A stretch of DNA of 64,000 nucleotides from an uncultured Porphyromonas sp. (GTDB taxonomy: Bacteria; Bacteroidota; Bacteroidia; Bacteroidales; Porphyromonadaceae), in NCBI GenBank assembly GCA_943912835.1, contig CALTVJ010000002.1, positions 1 through 64,000 of the forward strand, given 5' to 3'. Below the pieces are notes generated by a model, which was not told the DNA's origin, searched no databases, and was given only the letters and a program-made list of their open reading frames with translations. Shown here piece by piece: positions 43,699 to 53,816 of the stretch; the first letter of the stretch is position 1; each line of letters starts with the position of its first letter. The position numbers were made by a program, and so were the translations under genes.

Positions 43699-46218
43699 AT
43701 GACGTACAATTATACAGATAACTTCCGATTAGTATTGGAATTTGCGATAGAGAGAGCTAAGGCTTTATATATGCCAGAAGTTACTCCGGATTTATTGATA
43801 TATTCTATTCTTCATCAGGATCAAAGCCTTCTTGAGCTTTTGAAGCAGCGAGGGATTGAAACGGAATTTTTATTGGAAAACTATAGCAAGCAAATCCCTG
43901 CTCACCTACCTAGTTTAGGGTATTCAGCTCCAAAGTTGTCTAACAGTTCTCGTATAGCCATATCAGAAGCTGTTAAAAAAAGTCAGTTGGAGCAAAATGG
44001 TAAGCCAGTTGCTCCGATTCATCTATTAGAAGTGTTTATGGAAAGTAAAGAGGATACATATTTAAAGCGTTTATTGTTACTACAAGATAAATTGAAGCCC
44101 AAAGCGGAAAATTTGGATCAGAGTTTTGTGAATAGTCTAAAAAAAGCATTGGATAATTTTGTTGCTCAAACAGCCAAAGATATGGGACAAGACGACGAAG
44201 AAAGCGAAAATGATGAGGACGGACAACAGCAGTATGTATCTCATGGGAAAAGAAAAGAGAAGGGAGGGCTTAAAACGCCAATGCTCAATCGCTTTGGTAG
44301 AGATATAACTGCTCTTGCGCGCGAGAAAAAACTTGACCCAGTTGTTGGCAGAGAGGCTGAGGTCGAGAGGATGTGTCAAATTTTAGGAAGGAGACGCAAG
44401 CGAAATCCTATTTTGATTGGAGAGCCAGGCGTAGGTAAAACTAGTTTGGTGGAGGGCTTATCTCAACGTATTGTAGATCAAGATGTCCCTCCTTTGCTTC
44501 TAGGTAAACGTATTGTAGAGTTGGATCTTTCTGCGATGCTTGCAGGAACCAAATATAGAGGTCAATTTGAAGAACGTATCAAAGGGCTTATTGAGGAACT
44601 GGAGGGGAATAATGACATAATCCTTTATATAGATGAAATACACACGATGGTTGGAGCTGGTGGTGGAGCAATGGATGCTGCAAATATGCTGAAGCCAGCT
44701 TTGGCCCGTGGTGAAATCTTGTGTATTGGTGCGACTACTATTGAAGAGTATCGCAAGCATATCGAGAAAGATGGTGCATTAGAACGGCGTTTTCAGAAAA
44801 TCCTTGTTGAGCCAAGTGATAAAGGAGAAACACTCTCTATTCTTAAACAGCTACGTGAACGTTACGAAGAGTATCATCAGGTTCGTTTTACAGAGAAGTC
44901 TCTAGAGGCTATTGTTAACCTGTCAGATAGATATGTTAATGACAGGTATTTCCCAGATAAGGCTATTGACTTGATGGACGAGACAGGTGCTCGTTTTGCT
45001 AGCAAAGTGTTCGAAACAGAAACTACTAATCCTTTGAGAGATTTGGAGATTGAGCATCAAAGCTATATTGACAAAAAACTTTCGGCAATAAAAGAGCAAA
45101 AGTATGAATTAGCAGCGAGTTATCGTAATAAAGAGAGAGAACTTGAAGCGGCTATTGTAGATGCGAAATCCAAGCTGAAAATACAAACAATCGCCAGTTA
45201 CCCAGAGATATTACCTGAGCATATTGCAGAGGTCCTTTCATCGATTATTTCAATCCCGATAAAATTGAATGATGGGGACTTAGATAGTTTGCGTAACCTC
45301 GAAATATCTCTCAAAAATAAAATTATTGCTCAAGACTCAGTTGTTGAGAAAGTTGTCAAGAGCATTAAGCGCAATCGCCTTGGATTAAGAGGAAATAAGA
45401 GACCTATTGGCTCTTTCTTGTTTTTGGGTTCTACGGGGGTAGGTAAAACTTACTTTGTCAAGACCCTTGCGGAAGAATTATTTGGGACTAGCGATTCTTT
45501 AATTAGAGTTGATATGAGCGAGTATATGGAGAAGTTTGCCGTGAGTAGATTGATTGGGGCTCCTCCAGGATATGTGGGGCATGATGATGGAGGACAGCTA
45601 ACTGAGCAAGTCCGTCTTCGCCCCTATTCTATAGTTTTATTTGATGAAATCGAAAAAGCTCATAGCGATGTGTACAATATATTGTTGCAGATTTTGGATG
45701 AAGGCTATTTAACGGACAGTTATGGTCGTAAAGTTGATTTTCGCAATACTATTATTGTTATTACATCTAATGTAGGCTCAAGAGAGGCTAAAAATTTCTC
45801 AAGAGGCATAGGCTATGATCATGGAGGAGAACATAATCGTACAGAGGAGATAATAAAGAAGTCGTTACATAAGACATTTAGCCCTGAATTTTTGAATCGT
45901 TTAGACGAAATTCTGACCTTCAAGGATTTAGACAAAGATGCGATAAGAAGTATACTCGCTTTAGAGCTTAAAGAGTTGAATGTACGCTTCAAAGAATTAG
46001 GATATACACTGAAACTGGATAAAAAAGCAACAGAACAGCTTGTTGAAAATGCTTATAGTCCCGAGTATGGAGCTCGCCCATTGAGACGAGTTTTGCAAAC
46101 TGAGATCGAGAATCTTTTCACAGAGTTAATATTAGAGGGGACAATACAAACGGGCGATATAGTCACACTTACGGCGAAAGAGCAACATCTAGAACTTAAA
46201 AATATTAAGAGAAAATGA
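43699..46218 (+). CDS. clpC: Clp protease ATP-binding subunit ClpC/ClpA type
   Basis: 839 residues. An N-terminal Clp repeat domain (about 1-140), an acidic linker ([10 protein letters not shown]), AAA+ domain 1 with Walker A GEPGVGKT at 241-248, a middle region (about 440-500), AAA+ domain 2 with GSTGVGKT at 577-584 and a C-terminal D2-small domain. GIGY near 700 fits the ClpP-docking loop, so it probably feeds ClpP. ClpC is favoured over ClpB by the short middle domain. The stop overlaps queD by 4 bases. Confidence 0.92.
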   Translation: MTYNYTDNFRLVLEFAIERAKALYMPEVTPDLLIYSILHQDQSLLELLKQRGIETEFLLENYSKQIPAHLPSLGYSAPKLSNSSRIAISEAVKKSQLEQNGKPVAPIHLLEVFMESKEDTYLKRLLLLQDKLKPKAENLDQSFVNSLKKALDNFVAQTAKDMGQDDEESENDEDGQQQYVSHGKRKEKGGLKTPMLNRFGRDITALAREKKLDPVVGREAEVERMCQILGRRRKRNPILIGEPGVGKTSLVEGLSQRIVDQDVPPLLLGKRIVELDLSAMLAGTKYRGQFEERIKGLIEELEGNNDIILYIDEIHTMVGAGGGAMDAANMLKPALARGEILCIGATTIEEYRKHIEKDGALERRFQKILVEPSDKGETLSILKQLRERYEEYHQVRFTEKSLEAIVNLSDRYVNDRYFPDKAIDLMDETGARFASKVFETETTNPLRDLEIEHQSYIDKKLSAIKEQKYELAASYRNKERELEAAIVDAKSKLKIQTIASYPEILPEHIAEVLSSIISIPIKLNDGDLDSLRNLEISLKNKIIAQDSVVEKVVKSIKRNRLGLRGNKRPIGSFLFLGSTGVGKTYFVKTLAEELFGTSDSLIRVDMSEYMEKFAVSRLIGAPPGYVGHDDGGQLTEQVRLRPYSIVLFDEIEKAHSDVYNILLQILDEGYLTDSYGRKVDFRNTIIVITSNVGSREAKNFSRGIGYDHGGEHNRTEEIIKKSLHKTFSPEFLNRLDEILTFKDLDKDAIRSILALELKELNVRFKELGYTLKLDKKATEQLVENAYSPEYGARPLRRVLQTEIENLFTELILEGTIQTGDIVTLTAKEQHLELKNIKRK

Positions 46219-46634
46219 TAGTTGTAGAACGTTATCACGACATAAGTATGGGACACCGTGTCGTTGGGCATGAAAATAAATGTAAACATCTGCATGGACA
46301 TAATTATAGGGTTTACTTTACTTGTACCTCTGAAGAGTTAGACGAGATAGGTCGTGTTATTGATTTTGGGATAATCAAAGAGCTCTTGTGCGAGTGGCTA
46401 GAAACCCATTGGGATCATCGCATGATGCTTTGGGAGAAAGATCCTTTACTCTCAGATTTGGTCCATTTAGTCCCAGACGATTTGGTAGTTGTCCCTTTTA
46501 ATCCAACGGCAGAGCATATGGCAAAGTATCTAGTTGAGGTCGTTGGACCACAGCAATTGGAGGGATCAGGTGTCAAGTTACTTGCCGTGCGTATTGACGA
46601 AACTCGTAAGTGTAGTGCGAGTTATACCATATAA
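46215..46634 (+). CDS. queD: 6-carboxy-tetrahydropterin synthase QueD
   Basis: 139 residues. PTPS-fold enzyme with zinc histidines in SMGHRV and HLHGHNYRV, the cysteine in ENKCKHLHGH, and the C-terminal DETRKCSASYTI. It converts dihydroneopterin triphosphate to 6-carboxytetrahydropterin, a queuosine precursor step upstream of QueF. A pterin-synthase role cannot be excluded, but the cysteine and the context with queF favour QueD. Confidence 0.9.
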   Translation: MIVVERYHDISMGHRVVGHENKCKHLHGHNYRVYFTCTSEELDEIGRVIDFGIIKELLCEWLETHWDHRMMLWEKDPLLSDLVHLVPDDLVVVPFNPTAEHMAKYLVEVVGPQQLEGSGVKLLAVRIDETRKCSASYTI

Positions 46635-46648
46635 TATCTAGGTATCAG

Positions 46649-48133
46649 ATGAAAGGCTTAAAACCAATTATGTTTGTTGGGACTGGCAGTGATGTCGGAA
46701 AAAGTATTATTGCGACTGGGATATGTCGCATTTTCAAGCAAGATGGATATACTCCTGCACCATTTAAGGCTCAGAATATGGCTTTGAACTCTTTTGCAAC
46801 AGAGGAAGGGTTAGAAATTGGGCGTGCTCAGGCTGTTCAGGCTGAAGCTGCTTGTCTTGCACCCCACACAGATATGAATCCTCTATTGCTTAAGCCTGGC
46901 AGTGATAGACGTAGCCAAATCGTACTTAATGGCAAACCTATTGGAGACCGAGATGCTTACGATTACTTCAGAACCATTGGAAGGGGAGAACTTCGTCAAG
47001 AAGTACATGCCGCATTTGACCGCTTGAGAGCTAAATACAACCCCATAGTTATGGAAGGGGCAGGAAGTATTAGCGAACTCAATTTGCAGAGTAGCGACTT
47101 GGTTAATATGCCGATGGCTCATTATGCCGATGCTGTAGTTATCTTGGTTGCAGATATTGATAGAGGTGGTGTTTTTGCTTCTGTCTATGGCTCTATCACT
47201 TTACAAAAGCCTGAATATAGAGAATTAATTAAAGGAGTTATCATAAACAAGTTTCGTGGAGATATTCGTCTTTTCGATGAGGGAAAAAAGATGCTAGAGG
47301 ATCTGTGTGGTGTGCCAATACTTGGGATTGTTCCATACTACAAAGATATTCATATCGAAGAGGAAGACTCTGTAGCTTTAAGCAAAAAAGCGATGCTAAG
47401 CAAGTCTGGTAAAGTTAACATTGCTGTTGTACTCCTAAGATATATGTCTAACTATACGGATTTCGCTAGATTGGAAGCTGATCCCAGAGTACATCTCTTT
47501 TATTCCAACAATTTGGACGAGTTAAGACAAGCTGACATTATCATTTTGCCGGGAAGTAAGAGCACGCTCTCAGATCTCTATGAGTTAAGGAGAAATGGGG
47601 TGGCTCAAATTATATTGCAGGCTCGTCGTGAAGGGAAGACTATCCTAGGTATCTGTGGAGGCTATCAAATGATGGGACAAGAGATTTTGGATCCTGATGG
47701 GGTCGAAGGTGATATTGTTCGTCTACCTGCTTTAGGGCTGCTCCCGCTTAGCACCACAATGGAGAAAGGTAAAATTACGGAACAACGTAGCTTTACCGTA
47801 TTAGACTCTAGTGAGATATGTTATGGTTATGAAATACACATGGGTCGTACTCAAGTGTCTACCGATGCTCCTACAAGTCCTTTGGCTTACCTAGAAGATG
47901 GTCGAGAGGATGGGTATTATCTAGATGCTCATTGTATGGGAACTTATCTGCATGGTATCTTGGATAATCCGAGCTTCGTTGATTTACTTCTTGCCCCCTA
48001 TAAGGAGCGTATAGATCAGGGTGATACATATCTCGATTATGAGATGTATAAAAATCAGCAGTATGATAAACTTGCAGATCATTTGAGAGAGCATATCGAT
48101 GTAGCTCAGATCTATAATATACTGGAGCAATGA
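46649..48133 (+). CDS. cobQ: Cobyric acid synthase CobQ
   Basis: 494 residues. An N-terminal P-loop-like amidoligase domain (MFVGTGSDVGKSIIATGICRIF; APFKAQNMALNS), and a C-terminal glutamine amidotransferase domain with the nucleophile in GICGGYQMMG and the HGILDN histidine. It amidates four carboxylates of adenosylcobyrinic a,c-diamide. It is 14 bases after queD and overlaps the next gene by 4 bases. No cobalamin riboswitch is possible in so short a gap. Confidence 0.95.
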   Translation: MKGLKPIMFVGTGSDVGKSIIATGICRIFKQDGYTPAPFKAQNMALNSFATEEGLEIGRAQAVQAEAACLAPHTDMNPLLLKPGSDRRSQIVLNGKPIGDRDAYDYFRTIGRGELRQEVHAAFDRLRAKYNPIVMEGAGSISELNLQSSDLVNMPMAHYADAVVILVADIDRGGVFASVYGSITLQKPEYRELIKGVIINKFRGDIRLFDEGKKMLEDLCGVPILGIVPYYKDIHIEEEDSVALSKKAMLSKSGKVNIAVVLLRYMSNYTDFARLEADPRVHLFYSNNLDELRQADIIILPGSKSTLSDLYELRRNGVAQIILQARREGKTILGICGGYQMMGQEILDPDGVEGDIVRLPALGLLPLSTTMEKGKITEQRSFTVLDSSEICYGYEIHMGRTQVSTDAPTSPLAYLEDGREDGYYLDAHCMGTYLHGILDNPSFVDLLLAPYKERIDQGDTYLDYEMYKNQQYDKLADHLREHIDVAQIYNILEQ

Positions 48134-49083
48134 CACATAATCATGGCGATGATTTGTATCGTTACGATAATATCATCGCAAATTTTAGCTCTAATGTTTA
48201 TTCTGGAGCGAATAATCAAGCTTTAATTAAGCATTTACAAAGTTATATAGCTATTGGCTCATCGTCTTATCCCGAACCAGAGCCTTACACTTTACAAAAG
48301 GAGCTTGCTGAGTATTATGGGATTAGTCCAGACTGTGTCCTCGTAACTAATGGAGCGACAGAGGCAATATATTTGGTTGCTCATCTCTTAGAGGGAGAGC
48401 ATGTGTCAATTCAGGAGCCTACATTTAGTGAATATCGTATGGCTTCACAGATATATAAGTGTAATATCTGTGACAATGCACCAATAAAGTGGATTTGTAA
48501 CCCAAATAATCCAACAGGATTACTTAATCGCGAAATCTCAAAAATTGAGAAGGAATTACTTATTGAAGATCGCAGTTATGAGTATTTCTGCCGTGAGGGT
48601 ATGCCACCTCCAGAAATTACAGATTCCCATATATATATATATTCTTTGACGAAACGCTATCGTATACCAGGTATTCGTTTAGGGTACATTATTACATCAG
48701 AAAAACTTGCATCTCGGCTACGAAAACTGCGACAACCTTGGAGTGTAAATGCCATTGCTATAGAAGCAGGGCTTTGGATTGTGAGGCATAGATTTCCTAA
48801 TACCATAGAGCGAGACGCTCTATTCGTTGAGGCTGATAGATTAGCGAAAGAGCTAAGTAAAATTGATGGCGTTGAAGTCTATGAGACAGACACTCATTTT
48901 ATGTTGTTACGTACGCCTATGTTGTCATCCGAACTTAAAGACTTACTAGCAATGAAGTACCAAATTTTGATTCGTGACGCAAGTAATTTCCCAACTCTTA
49001 GCCCTTATCATATACGTCTTGCGACACAATCAACAACGGAAAACAATCTGTTACTTGATGCACTAAGGAATATTTTGAAATAA
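48130..49083 (+). CDS. cobD: Threonine-phosphate decarboxylase-like PLP enzyme (CobD)
   Basis: 317 residues. A fold-I aminotransferase-type enzyme with WICNPNNPTGLL and the PLP-lysine region YSLTKRYRIPGIRLGYII, the arginine of which binds the substrate carboxylate. HisC-like by sequence, but coupling to cobQ (4-base overlap) points to CobD, which makes aminopropanol phosphate for the cobalamin nucleotide loop. It is slightly shorter than typical CobD. A histidinol-phosphate aminotransferase role is the alternative. Confidence 0.8.
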   Translation: MTHNHGDDLYRYDNIIANFSSNVYSGANNQALIKHLQSYIAIGSSSYPEPEPYTLQKELAEYYGISPDCVLVTNGATEAIYLVAHLLEGEHVSIQEPTFSEYRMASQIYKCNICDNAPIKWICNPNNPTGLLNREISKIEKELLIEDRSYEYFCREGMPPPEITDSHIYIYSLTKRYRIPGIRLGYIITSEKLASRLRKLRQPWSVNAIAIEAGLWIVRHRFPNTIERDALFVEADRLAKELSKIDGVEVYETDTHFMLLRTPMLSSELKDLLAMKYQILIRDASNFPTLSPYHIRLATQSTTENNLLLDALRNILK

Positions 49084-49246
49084 TTGTAGATTTGCTACAT
49101 TTACGAAAAATGTTTTTCTTTGTTTCTCAAATGATTTTCCAACAGTAATAATAATATTAAAAAGTATCGCCTATAAGATAGTAGTTACATCATAGAATTA
49201 GGACATAAATAGTTCAAAAGTCTCACTATAAAATATAGCTACGACT

Positions 49247-49834
49247 ATGAAAAGATTTTTGCAATGCAGTGATGAGATGCTCATCTCTATGTACTCAAAA
49301 GGATGTAACGAAGCATTTGATGCCTTATTGATGCGATATGATCAGTATACGCACACCTATATCAAGTCTTTGATTATTGATGAAAATCTTGTTGAAGATA
49401 TTTTTCAAGATGTTTTTATCAAGGTAATGACAACTATTAAGTCAGGTCGTTACAATGAGCGTTCGCTTTTTAAGCACTGGTTAAGCCGTATTACCTATAA
49501 CATAATTATGGATACTTTTCGTAGGCAGAAAAGTGTATCCAAAGTAGAGGTCCCTATGTCTTTTGAGGAGGAAGGTTCTTTGACTTATAACTCATTAGAT
49601 AGCTCATTAAATTCAGAAGAGCATATCATTCAAGAAGATGAAATGGCTGATTTGTATGATAAACTCAATGCCTTACCTGAGGAACAGAGGGAGGTTGTAC
49701 GATTAAGAATCTGGGCAGATATGAGTTTTAAGGATATTTCTGAAGAAACTGGAGTGAGTATCAATACAGCTTTAGGACGTATGCGATATGCTCTAATAAA
49801 TTTACGTAGGCAATATGGTCTAAGTGCCGTTTAA
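49247..49834 (+). CDS. ECF-type RNA polymerase sigma factor
   Basis: 195 residues. Sigma region 2 (about 20-90: FQDVFIKVMTTI, LSRITYNIIMDTFRRQK) and region 4 (about 135-190: LPEEQREVVRLRIWADMSFKDISEETGVSINTALGR). There is no adjacent anti-sigma gene, so its signal is unknown. It is separated from cobD by 163 bases containing no other gene and converges on glnN across a shared terminator. Confidence 0.9.
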   Translation: MKRFLQCSDEMLISMYSKGCNEAFDALLMRYDQYTHTYIKSLIIDENLVEDIFQDVFIKVMTTIKSGRYNERSLFKHWLSRITYNIIMDTFRRQKSVSKVEVPMSFEEEGSLTYNSLDSSLNSEEHIIQEDEMADLYDKLNALPEEQREVVRLRIWADMSFKDISEETGVSINTALGRMRYALINLRRQYGLSAV

Positions 49835-49855
49835 GAAACGACTAAAGCTAACAGG

Positions 49856-49907
49856 TAATCGTCCCTATCGTTATGAGATAATTGTTCAATAACGATGGGG
49901 ACGATTA
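49856..49907. terminator. Bidirectional terminator between sigma factor gene and glnN
   Basis: A 19-bp stem with one G-U pair: 49856-49874 pairs with 49889-49907 around a 14-base loop. It lies between two converging genes; plus-strand T residues follow (ttta). Confidence 0.75.
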
Positions 49908-49936
49908 TTTAGGGGAAGGAGGGTTGTTTGGTCTAA

Positions 49937-52123
49937 TTAAGCAAATAGTAGTTCTCTGTATTTGAGCAAAGGCCACATCTCATCATCCACCATGAGCTCC
50001 AAGTGGTCAACATGATAACGAATCTTATTCAGGTAGGGAAGCACTGTTTCGTAGTAGGCATAAGCTCGCTCCCTCATACTATCTATTTTATTGGCAACCT
50101 TTCTAGCCTCAGTCATCTCTTCTACAAGGGTATGTACTGCACTTAAGTGTCTACTCATTTCTGAAATAAGATGTTTGGGTCCAGAAGACAGCCCTTCATA
50201 TTGTTCTCCTTCAAATACAGTTTTCAGTTTTGTTACGTTATCAAGTAGCATTGTTTGATATCGAGTAGCAACGGGGACAATATGATTTAGGCAAAGGTCT
50301 CCAAGGACACGACTCTCGATCTGTACCTTTTTCATAAACATTTCCCACTTTACTTCATTGCGAGCTTCAAGCTCGGAACGACTAAGAACCCCTGTTTTTT
50401 CAAAAGCTTCAATACTAGTAGGGTTGGTATAGGCTTCGTAGAGTCGTGGTACATGACTATCTGTATTTAGGCCTCTACGTTCTGCTTCTTGATGCCACTC
50501 CTCACTATAGCCATTACCTCCAAAGCGAATGTTTTCACTATCTTTGATATATTGGCAAATAGTCTGGAAAAGTGCTTCCTTAATGCTTCCTTCTTTCTTT
50601 GCTTTGCGTTCGACTTCCTCCGCAAAAAGATTTAATTCGTGTGCTAAGGCTGTACATAGACTTAACATAGCACAAGCTGGATTTGCAGAAGAACCAACAG
50701 CTCTAAATTCAAAGCGATTGCCGGTAAAAGCAAATGGAGATGTTCTATTTCTATCTGTGTTGTCTAGTAATAGTTCAGGAATATGTCCAACACCAAGGCT
50801 GAAACCTGTTTTGTCATCAATTAAGATTGCATCTTGACTTGAGCTTTTAAGGAATCGATCCATTACAGAGCTAACCTCAGAACCAAGAAAACAAGAGATG
50901 ATAGATGGAGGTGCCTCGTGCCCTCCTAAACGGTGTAGATTGGTTGCTGAAATAATGCTGGCTTTGAGTAGGGCATCGTTACGTAGTACAGCCATTAGAG
51001 TGATGGCTATGAAAGCCAAAAAACGCAAGTTTTCTTGTGTGTTTTTTCCTGGTGAAAATAGATTGGCTCCTGTATTTGTGCCAATTGACCAATTACAATG
51101 TTTACCCGATCCATTAATTCCTTCGAAGGGCTTTTCATGTAACAATACCACAAAATTATGACGACTTGCAACTCGCTTCATTGTACTCATAACTAATACA
51201 TTATGGTCATTTGCAATATTGCATTCTTCATATATTGGAGCGAGCTCAAATTGTCGTGGAGCACACTCGTTGTGTCGTGTTTTGACAGGGATGTTCAGAC
51301 GATGACATTCTGTTTCTAGATCCTTCATGAACTCTTGAACTCTTTCAGGAATAGCTCCGAAATAATGATCATCAAGCTGTTGGTTTTTTGCACTTTCATG
51401 CCCCATCAGGGTACGCCCAGTAAGGACTAAATCGGGGCGTGCGTTGTATAGGGCCTCATCGATTAAAAAATACTCTTGTTCCCAACCTAGAAATGTTGTA
51501 CATGATTCTACCTCAGGATTAAAAAAACGTACAACACGAGTTGCAGCCTTATCAATAGCATCTAAAGAACGGAGTAGAGGAGTCTTAAAATCCAAAGCTT
51601 CACCTGTATAGGCTATAAATACAGTCGGAATACACAGTGTGTCATCTACAATAAATGCTGGAGATGAAGGATCCCATGCACTATATCCTCTTGCTTCAAA
51701 TGTGTTACGTAATCCGCCATTGGGAAAGCTAGATGCGTCGGGTTCTTGTTGACTCAAGAGTTTGCCACTAAACTCATCAATCATACCTCCGTCATCAGAT
51801 AAGGATGCGAAAGTATCATGTTTTTCTGCCGTACCATCAGTGAGTGGTTGAAACCAGTGAGTATAATGTGTCGCCCCTCTTTCAATAGCCCAAACTTTCA
51901 TCGCATTAGCTACTTGCTCGGCTAGCTCTAAACCTATAGGTAGGTGGTTTTTTATGTGATAGCTAAGTTTTTTGTAGTCTTCTTTGCTAAGATATCGTTT
52001 CATAGTACTATAAGTGAAAACATCTTCGGCGTAGTACTCTGAAATTGTTTTTTGAGGGCGAATTGCTGGAGTTAATTTGCGACCACTAGCTTCGGATAAA
52101 GCTTTAAATCTGAGATGCGACAT
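49937..52123 (-). CDS. glnN: Glutamine synthetase type III (GlnN)
   Basis: 728 residues, the length of GSIII (types I and II are about 450 or less). Recognisable are the N-terminal GSIII block (FGEDVFTYS-like AEDVFTYSTMKRYLSK), the ATP/glutamate motifs NGSGKHCNWSIGTNTGANLF and GNRFEFRAVGSSANPA, and the long helical C-terminal tail. It makes glutamine from glutamate and ammonia; GSIII is the main form in Bacteroides. No GlnB gene is adjacent. It is divergent from the START-like gene, with its own promoter-like element. Confidence 0.95.
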   Translation of the reverse strand: MSHLRFKALSEASGRKLTPAIRPQKTISEYYAEDVFTYSTMKRYLSKEDYKKLSYHIKNHLPIGLELAEQVANAMKVWAIERGATHYTHWFQPLTDGTAEKHDTFASLSDDGGMIDEFSGKLLSQQEPDASSFPNGGLRNTFEARGYSAWDPSSPAFIVDDTLCIPTVFIAYTGEALDFKTPLLRSLDAIDKAATRVVRFFNPEVESCTTFLGWEQEYFLIDEALYNARPDLVLTGRTLMGHESAKNQQLDDHYFGAIPERVQEFMKDLETECHRLNIPVKTRHNECAPRQFELAPIYEECNIANDHNVLVMSTMKRVASRHNFVVLLHEKPFEGINGSGKHCNWSIGTNTGANLFSPGKNTQENLRFLAFIAITLMAVLRNDALLKASIISATNLHRLGGHEAPPSIISCFLGSEVSSVMDRFLKSSSQDAILIDDKTGFSLGVGHIPELLLDNTDRNRTSPFAFTGNRFEFRAVGSSANPACAMLSLCTALAHELNLFAEEVERKAKKEGSIKEALFQTICQYIKDSENIRFGGNGYSEEWHQEAERRGLNTDSHVPRLYEAYTNPTSIEAFEKTGVLSRSELEARNEVKWEMFMKKVQIESRVLGDLCLNHIVPVATRYQTMLLDNVTKLKTVFEGEQYEGLSSGPKHLISEMSRHLSAVHTLVEEMTEARKVANKIDSMRERAYAYYETVLPYLNKIRYHVDHLELMVDDEMWPLLKYRELLFA

Positions 52124-52198
52124 AAAAGATTATTTATATTTAATATTGTAGAAAGCGTTAAAATGCGAAAACTATTAGATAATATCTCTTATGGACTG

Positions 52199-52206
52199 CA
52201 AAGTTA
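52199..52206 (-). promoter_or_regulatory. Possible -7 element TAACTTTG upstream of glnN
   Basis: Minus-strand TAACTTTG fits TAnnTTTG and lies 76 bases upstream of the glnN ATG, giving a leader of about 70 bases. No convincing -33 element. Confidence 0.5.
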
Positions 52207-52275
52207 TGCATTATCCAAGAAAAAAACGATAACGTCGGTTCATATTCAATAGCTTTCTAATTGTTCCAAAATCTA

Positions 52276-52283
52276 TATCTTTA
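52276..52283 (+). promoter_or_regulatory. Possible -7 element TATCTTTA upstream of the START-like gene
   Basis: One mismatch from TATCTTTG, 29 bases upstream of the ATG at 52313. The element is weaker than the exact matches elsewhere. Confidence 0.4.
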
Positions 52284-52312
52284 AGGGACAGAGAATTTAA
52301 GACTAATTTATT

Positions 52313-52696
52313 ATGGGAAAAACTTGTTATAAATTAGAGTTTCAGTTTGCTCAAGTTTCACGAACTCAAATGTGGTCAATGCTGTCTACTGCTGAAGGAT
52401 TGAGTATGTGGATCGGAGCAAAAGTCAATATTGATCAAGGAAAAGCTAGTTTTCTATGGAGTGGAGGGGCTATTAGTCATGCATCAGTTGTAATTGATGC
52501 GATAGAGAAAAAAGTGGTTTTTCGTTGGCTTACAGAGCTTGGAGGATTTGTATTAAAACAATCTAGATCAGATTTAACAAAAGATCTAACGTTGGTAATA
52601 TTAGATGAATGTGATGAGAGCGATCTGGAAAGTAATCAACACATTTGGGAACATCAAGTTGCAAAACTTCAGTATCAATTAGGTATATGCAATTAA
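52313..52696 (+). CDS. START-like (SRPBCC-fold) domain protein
   Basis: 127 residues forming a single helix-grip fold similar to AHSA1/START proteins (TQMWSMLSTAEGLSMWIGAKVNID, AISHASVVIDAIEKKVVFRWL, then a long C-terminal helix HIWEHQVAKLQYQLG). Small members of this kind are widespread in Bacteroidetes. No ligand is known. It converges on lpxH with 5 bases between the stop codons. Confidence 0.75.
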   Translation: MGKTCYKLEFQFAQVSRTQMWSMLSTAEGLSMWIGAKVNIDQGKASFLWSGGAISHASVVIDAIEKKVVFRWLTELGGFVLKQSRSDLTKDLTLVILDECDESDLESNQHIWEHQVAKLQYQLGICN

Positions 52697-52701
52697 CTGC
52701 T

Positions 52702-53478
52702 CTAATCCCTTTCGAACTGTTCTAATGTTAAGTGTTCTCCATCCCATACTGCATAGCTATTGTAGGTGAGCCAATCGCCCAAAATCATCATACGTTTACG
52801 ATTTCTTAGCATGAGATCCAACATCAAGTGTCTATGCCCATAAATATAGTAGTCAACTTCGGGATAGTCATCTATATAAAGCTTTGTTTTTTTTACTAAA
52901 TGTTCTTGTTCGATGTTGAAATAATCATTTTTTGTAGGATTTTTCTGATGCTGATGAATGCCTTTTTTTCGACTATTTAAACTCCATGACATAGCAAACC
53001 CAACAGTCCATCTAGGATGTATAGATGCAAACAATACTCTAGCCAACTTACTTCGAAATAATAGATACAGAAAGTTGTTTGTTACAGAAACAGATCGATA
53101 CTCTTCATCTCCGTGTGCAAGTCTAAATTTCTTATTGCCTAGTTGGACTATCTCAGCATCTAGGTGGATATGTGCATTTATTTCATTAGTGAGATAGTCT
53201 CTAAACCAAGTGTCATGGTTCCCAGCAAAAAAGTGGAGCTCCACTCCGTCATCGGCTAGAGTTGCTAATTTACCTAGAAACCTGATATATCCTTTAGGAA
53301 TAACGTATTTATATTCGAACCAATAGTCAAATATATCACCTAGAAAATAAATCGCTTTTGCGCTAGGAGCTATGTGATCTAACCAACGTACAAGTCGACG
53401 CTCAACATCTGTAGGATTTTCATGATAAGCTGAGCCCAAATGAACATCGCTGGTAAAATAAATCTTTGTTCTGTTCAC
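52702..53478 (-). CDS. lpxH: UDP-2,3-diacylglucosamine diphosphatase (LpxH-like)
   Basis: 258 residues. A calcineurin-like metallophosphatase with the full ligand series FTSDVHLG, FLGDIFDYWFEYK, FAGNHDTWF, LAHGDEEY and YIYGHRHLM. This matches LpxH, which splits UDP-diacylglucosamine to lipid X in lipid A synthesis at the inner membrane. It ends the recF-DUF721-DUF59-lpxH run, 18 bases after the DUF59 gene. Confidence 0.88.
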   Translation of the reverse strand: MNRTKIYFTSDVHLGSAYHENPTDVERRLVRWLDHIAPSAKAIYFLGDIFDYWFEYKYVIPKGYIRFLGKLATLADDGVELHFFAGNHDTWFRDYLTNEINAHIHLDAEIVQLGNKKFRLAHGDEEYRSVSVTNNFLYLLFRSKLARVLFASIHPRWTVGFAMSWSLNSRKKGIHQHQKNPTKNDYFNIEQEHLVKKTKLYIDDYPEVDYYIYGHRHLMLDLMLRNRKRMMILGDWLTYNSYAVWDGEHLTLEQFERD

Positions 53479-53496
53479 ACGAGAATCTATATTCTG

Positions 53497-53814
53497 TTAT
53501 AAAAAACCAAGTTCAAGAAGAGCTTCTTCACTCATCATATCTTTAGTCCACTCAGGCTCAAATGTAAGATTGATTTTACAGTCTTTTACTCCATCAACAT
53601 ACATTACCTTGTCCTTTGTATCTTCAACTATAAAATCAGCAGCAGGACAATTGGGGGCTGTAAGGGTCATGGTAATGGTCACAACATCCTCATCATTAAT
53701 ATCTACCCCGTAAATTAGACCTAAGTCATAGATATTGACTGGGATCTCTGGGTCATAAACCATCTTTAGCATACGAACAATTTGTTCCTCTTTTTCCAAA
53801 TATATGTTGTCCAT
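53497..53814 (-). CDS. DUF59 / MIP18-family Fe-S assembly protein
   Basis: 105 residues. Family hallmarks: MVYDPEIPVNIYDLGLIYGVDI and the reactive-cysteine motif TAPNCPAADF. SufT-like members help mature Fe-S proteins and are often encoded with suf genes; here the sufBCD cluster is about 2 kb away in the same direction but in a separate run. It is 2 bases after the DUF721 gene. Confidence 0.88.
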   Translation of the reverse strand: MDNIYLEKEEQIVRMLKMVYDPEIPVNIYDLGLIYGVDINDEDVVTITMTLTAPNCPAADFIVEDTKDKVMYVDGVKDCKINLTFEPEWTKDMMSEEALLELGFL

Positions 53815-53816
53815 TT

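Noticed and set aside
43506..43709. Minus-strand proline-rich reading frame over the TPM gene tail
   Set aside because: It is the complement of the Gly/Ser-coding repeat in the well-supported plus-strand gene.
46635..46648. Cobalamin riboswitch controlling cobQ
   Set aside because: Only 14 bases separate queD and cobQ; there is no room for one.
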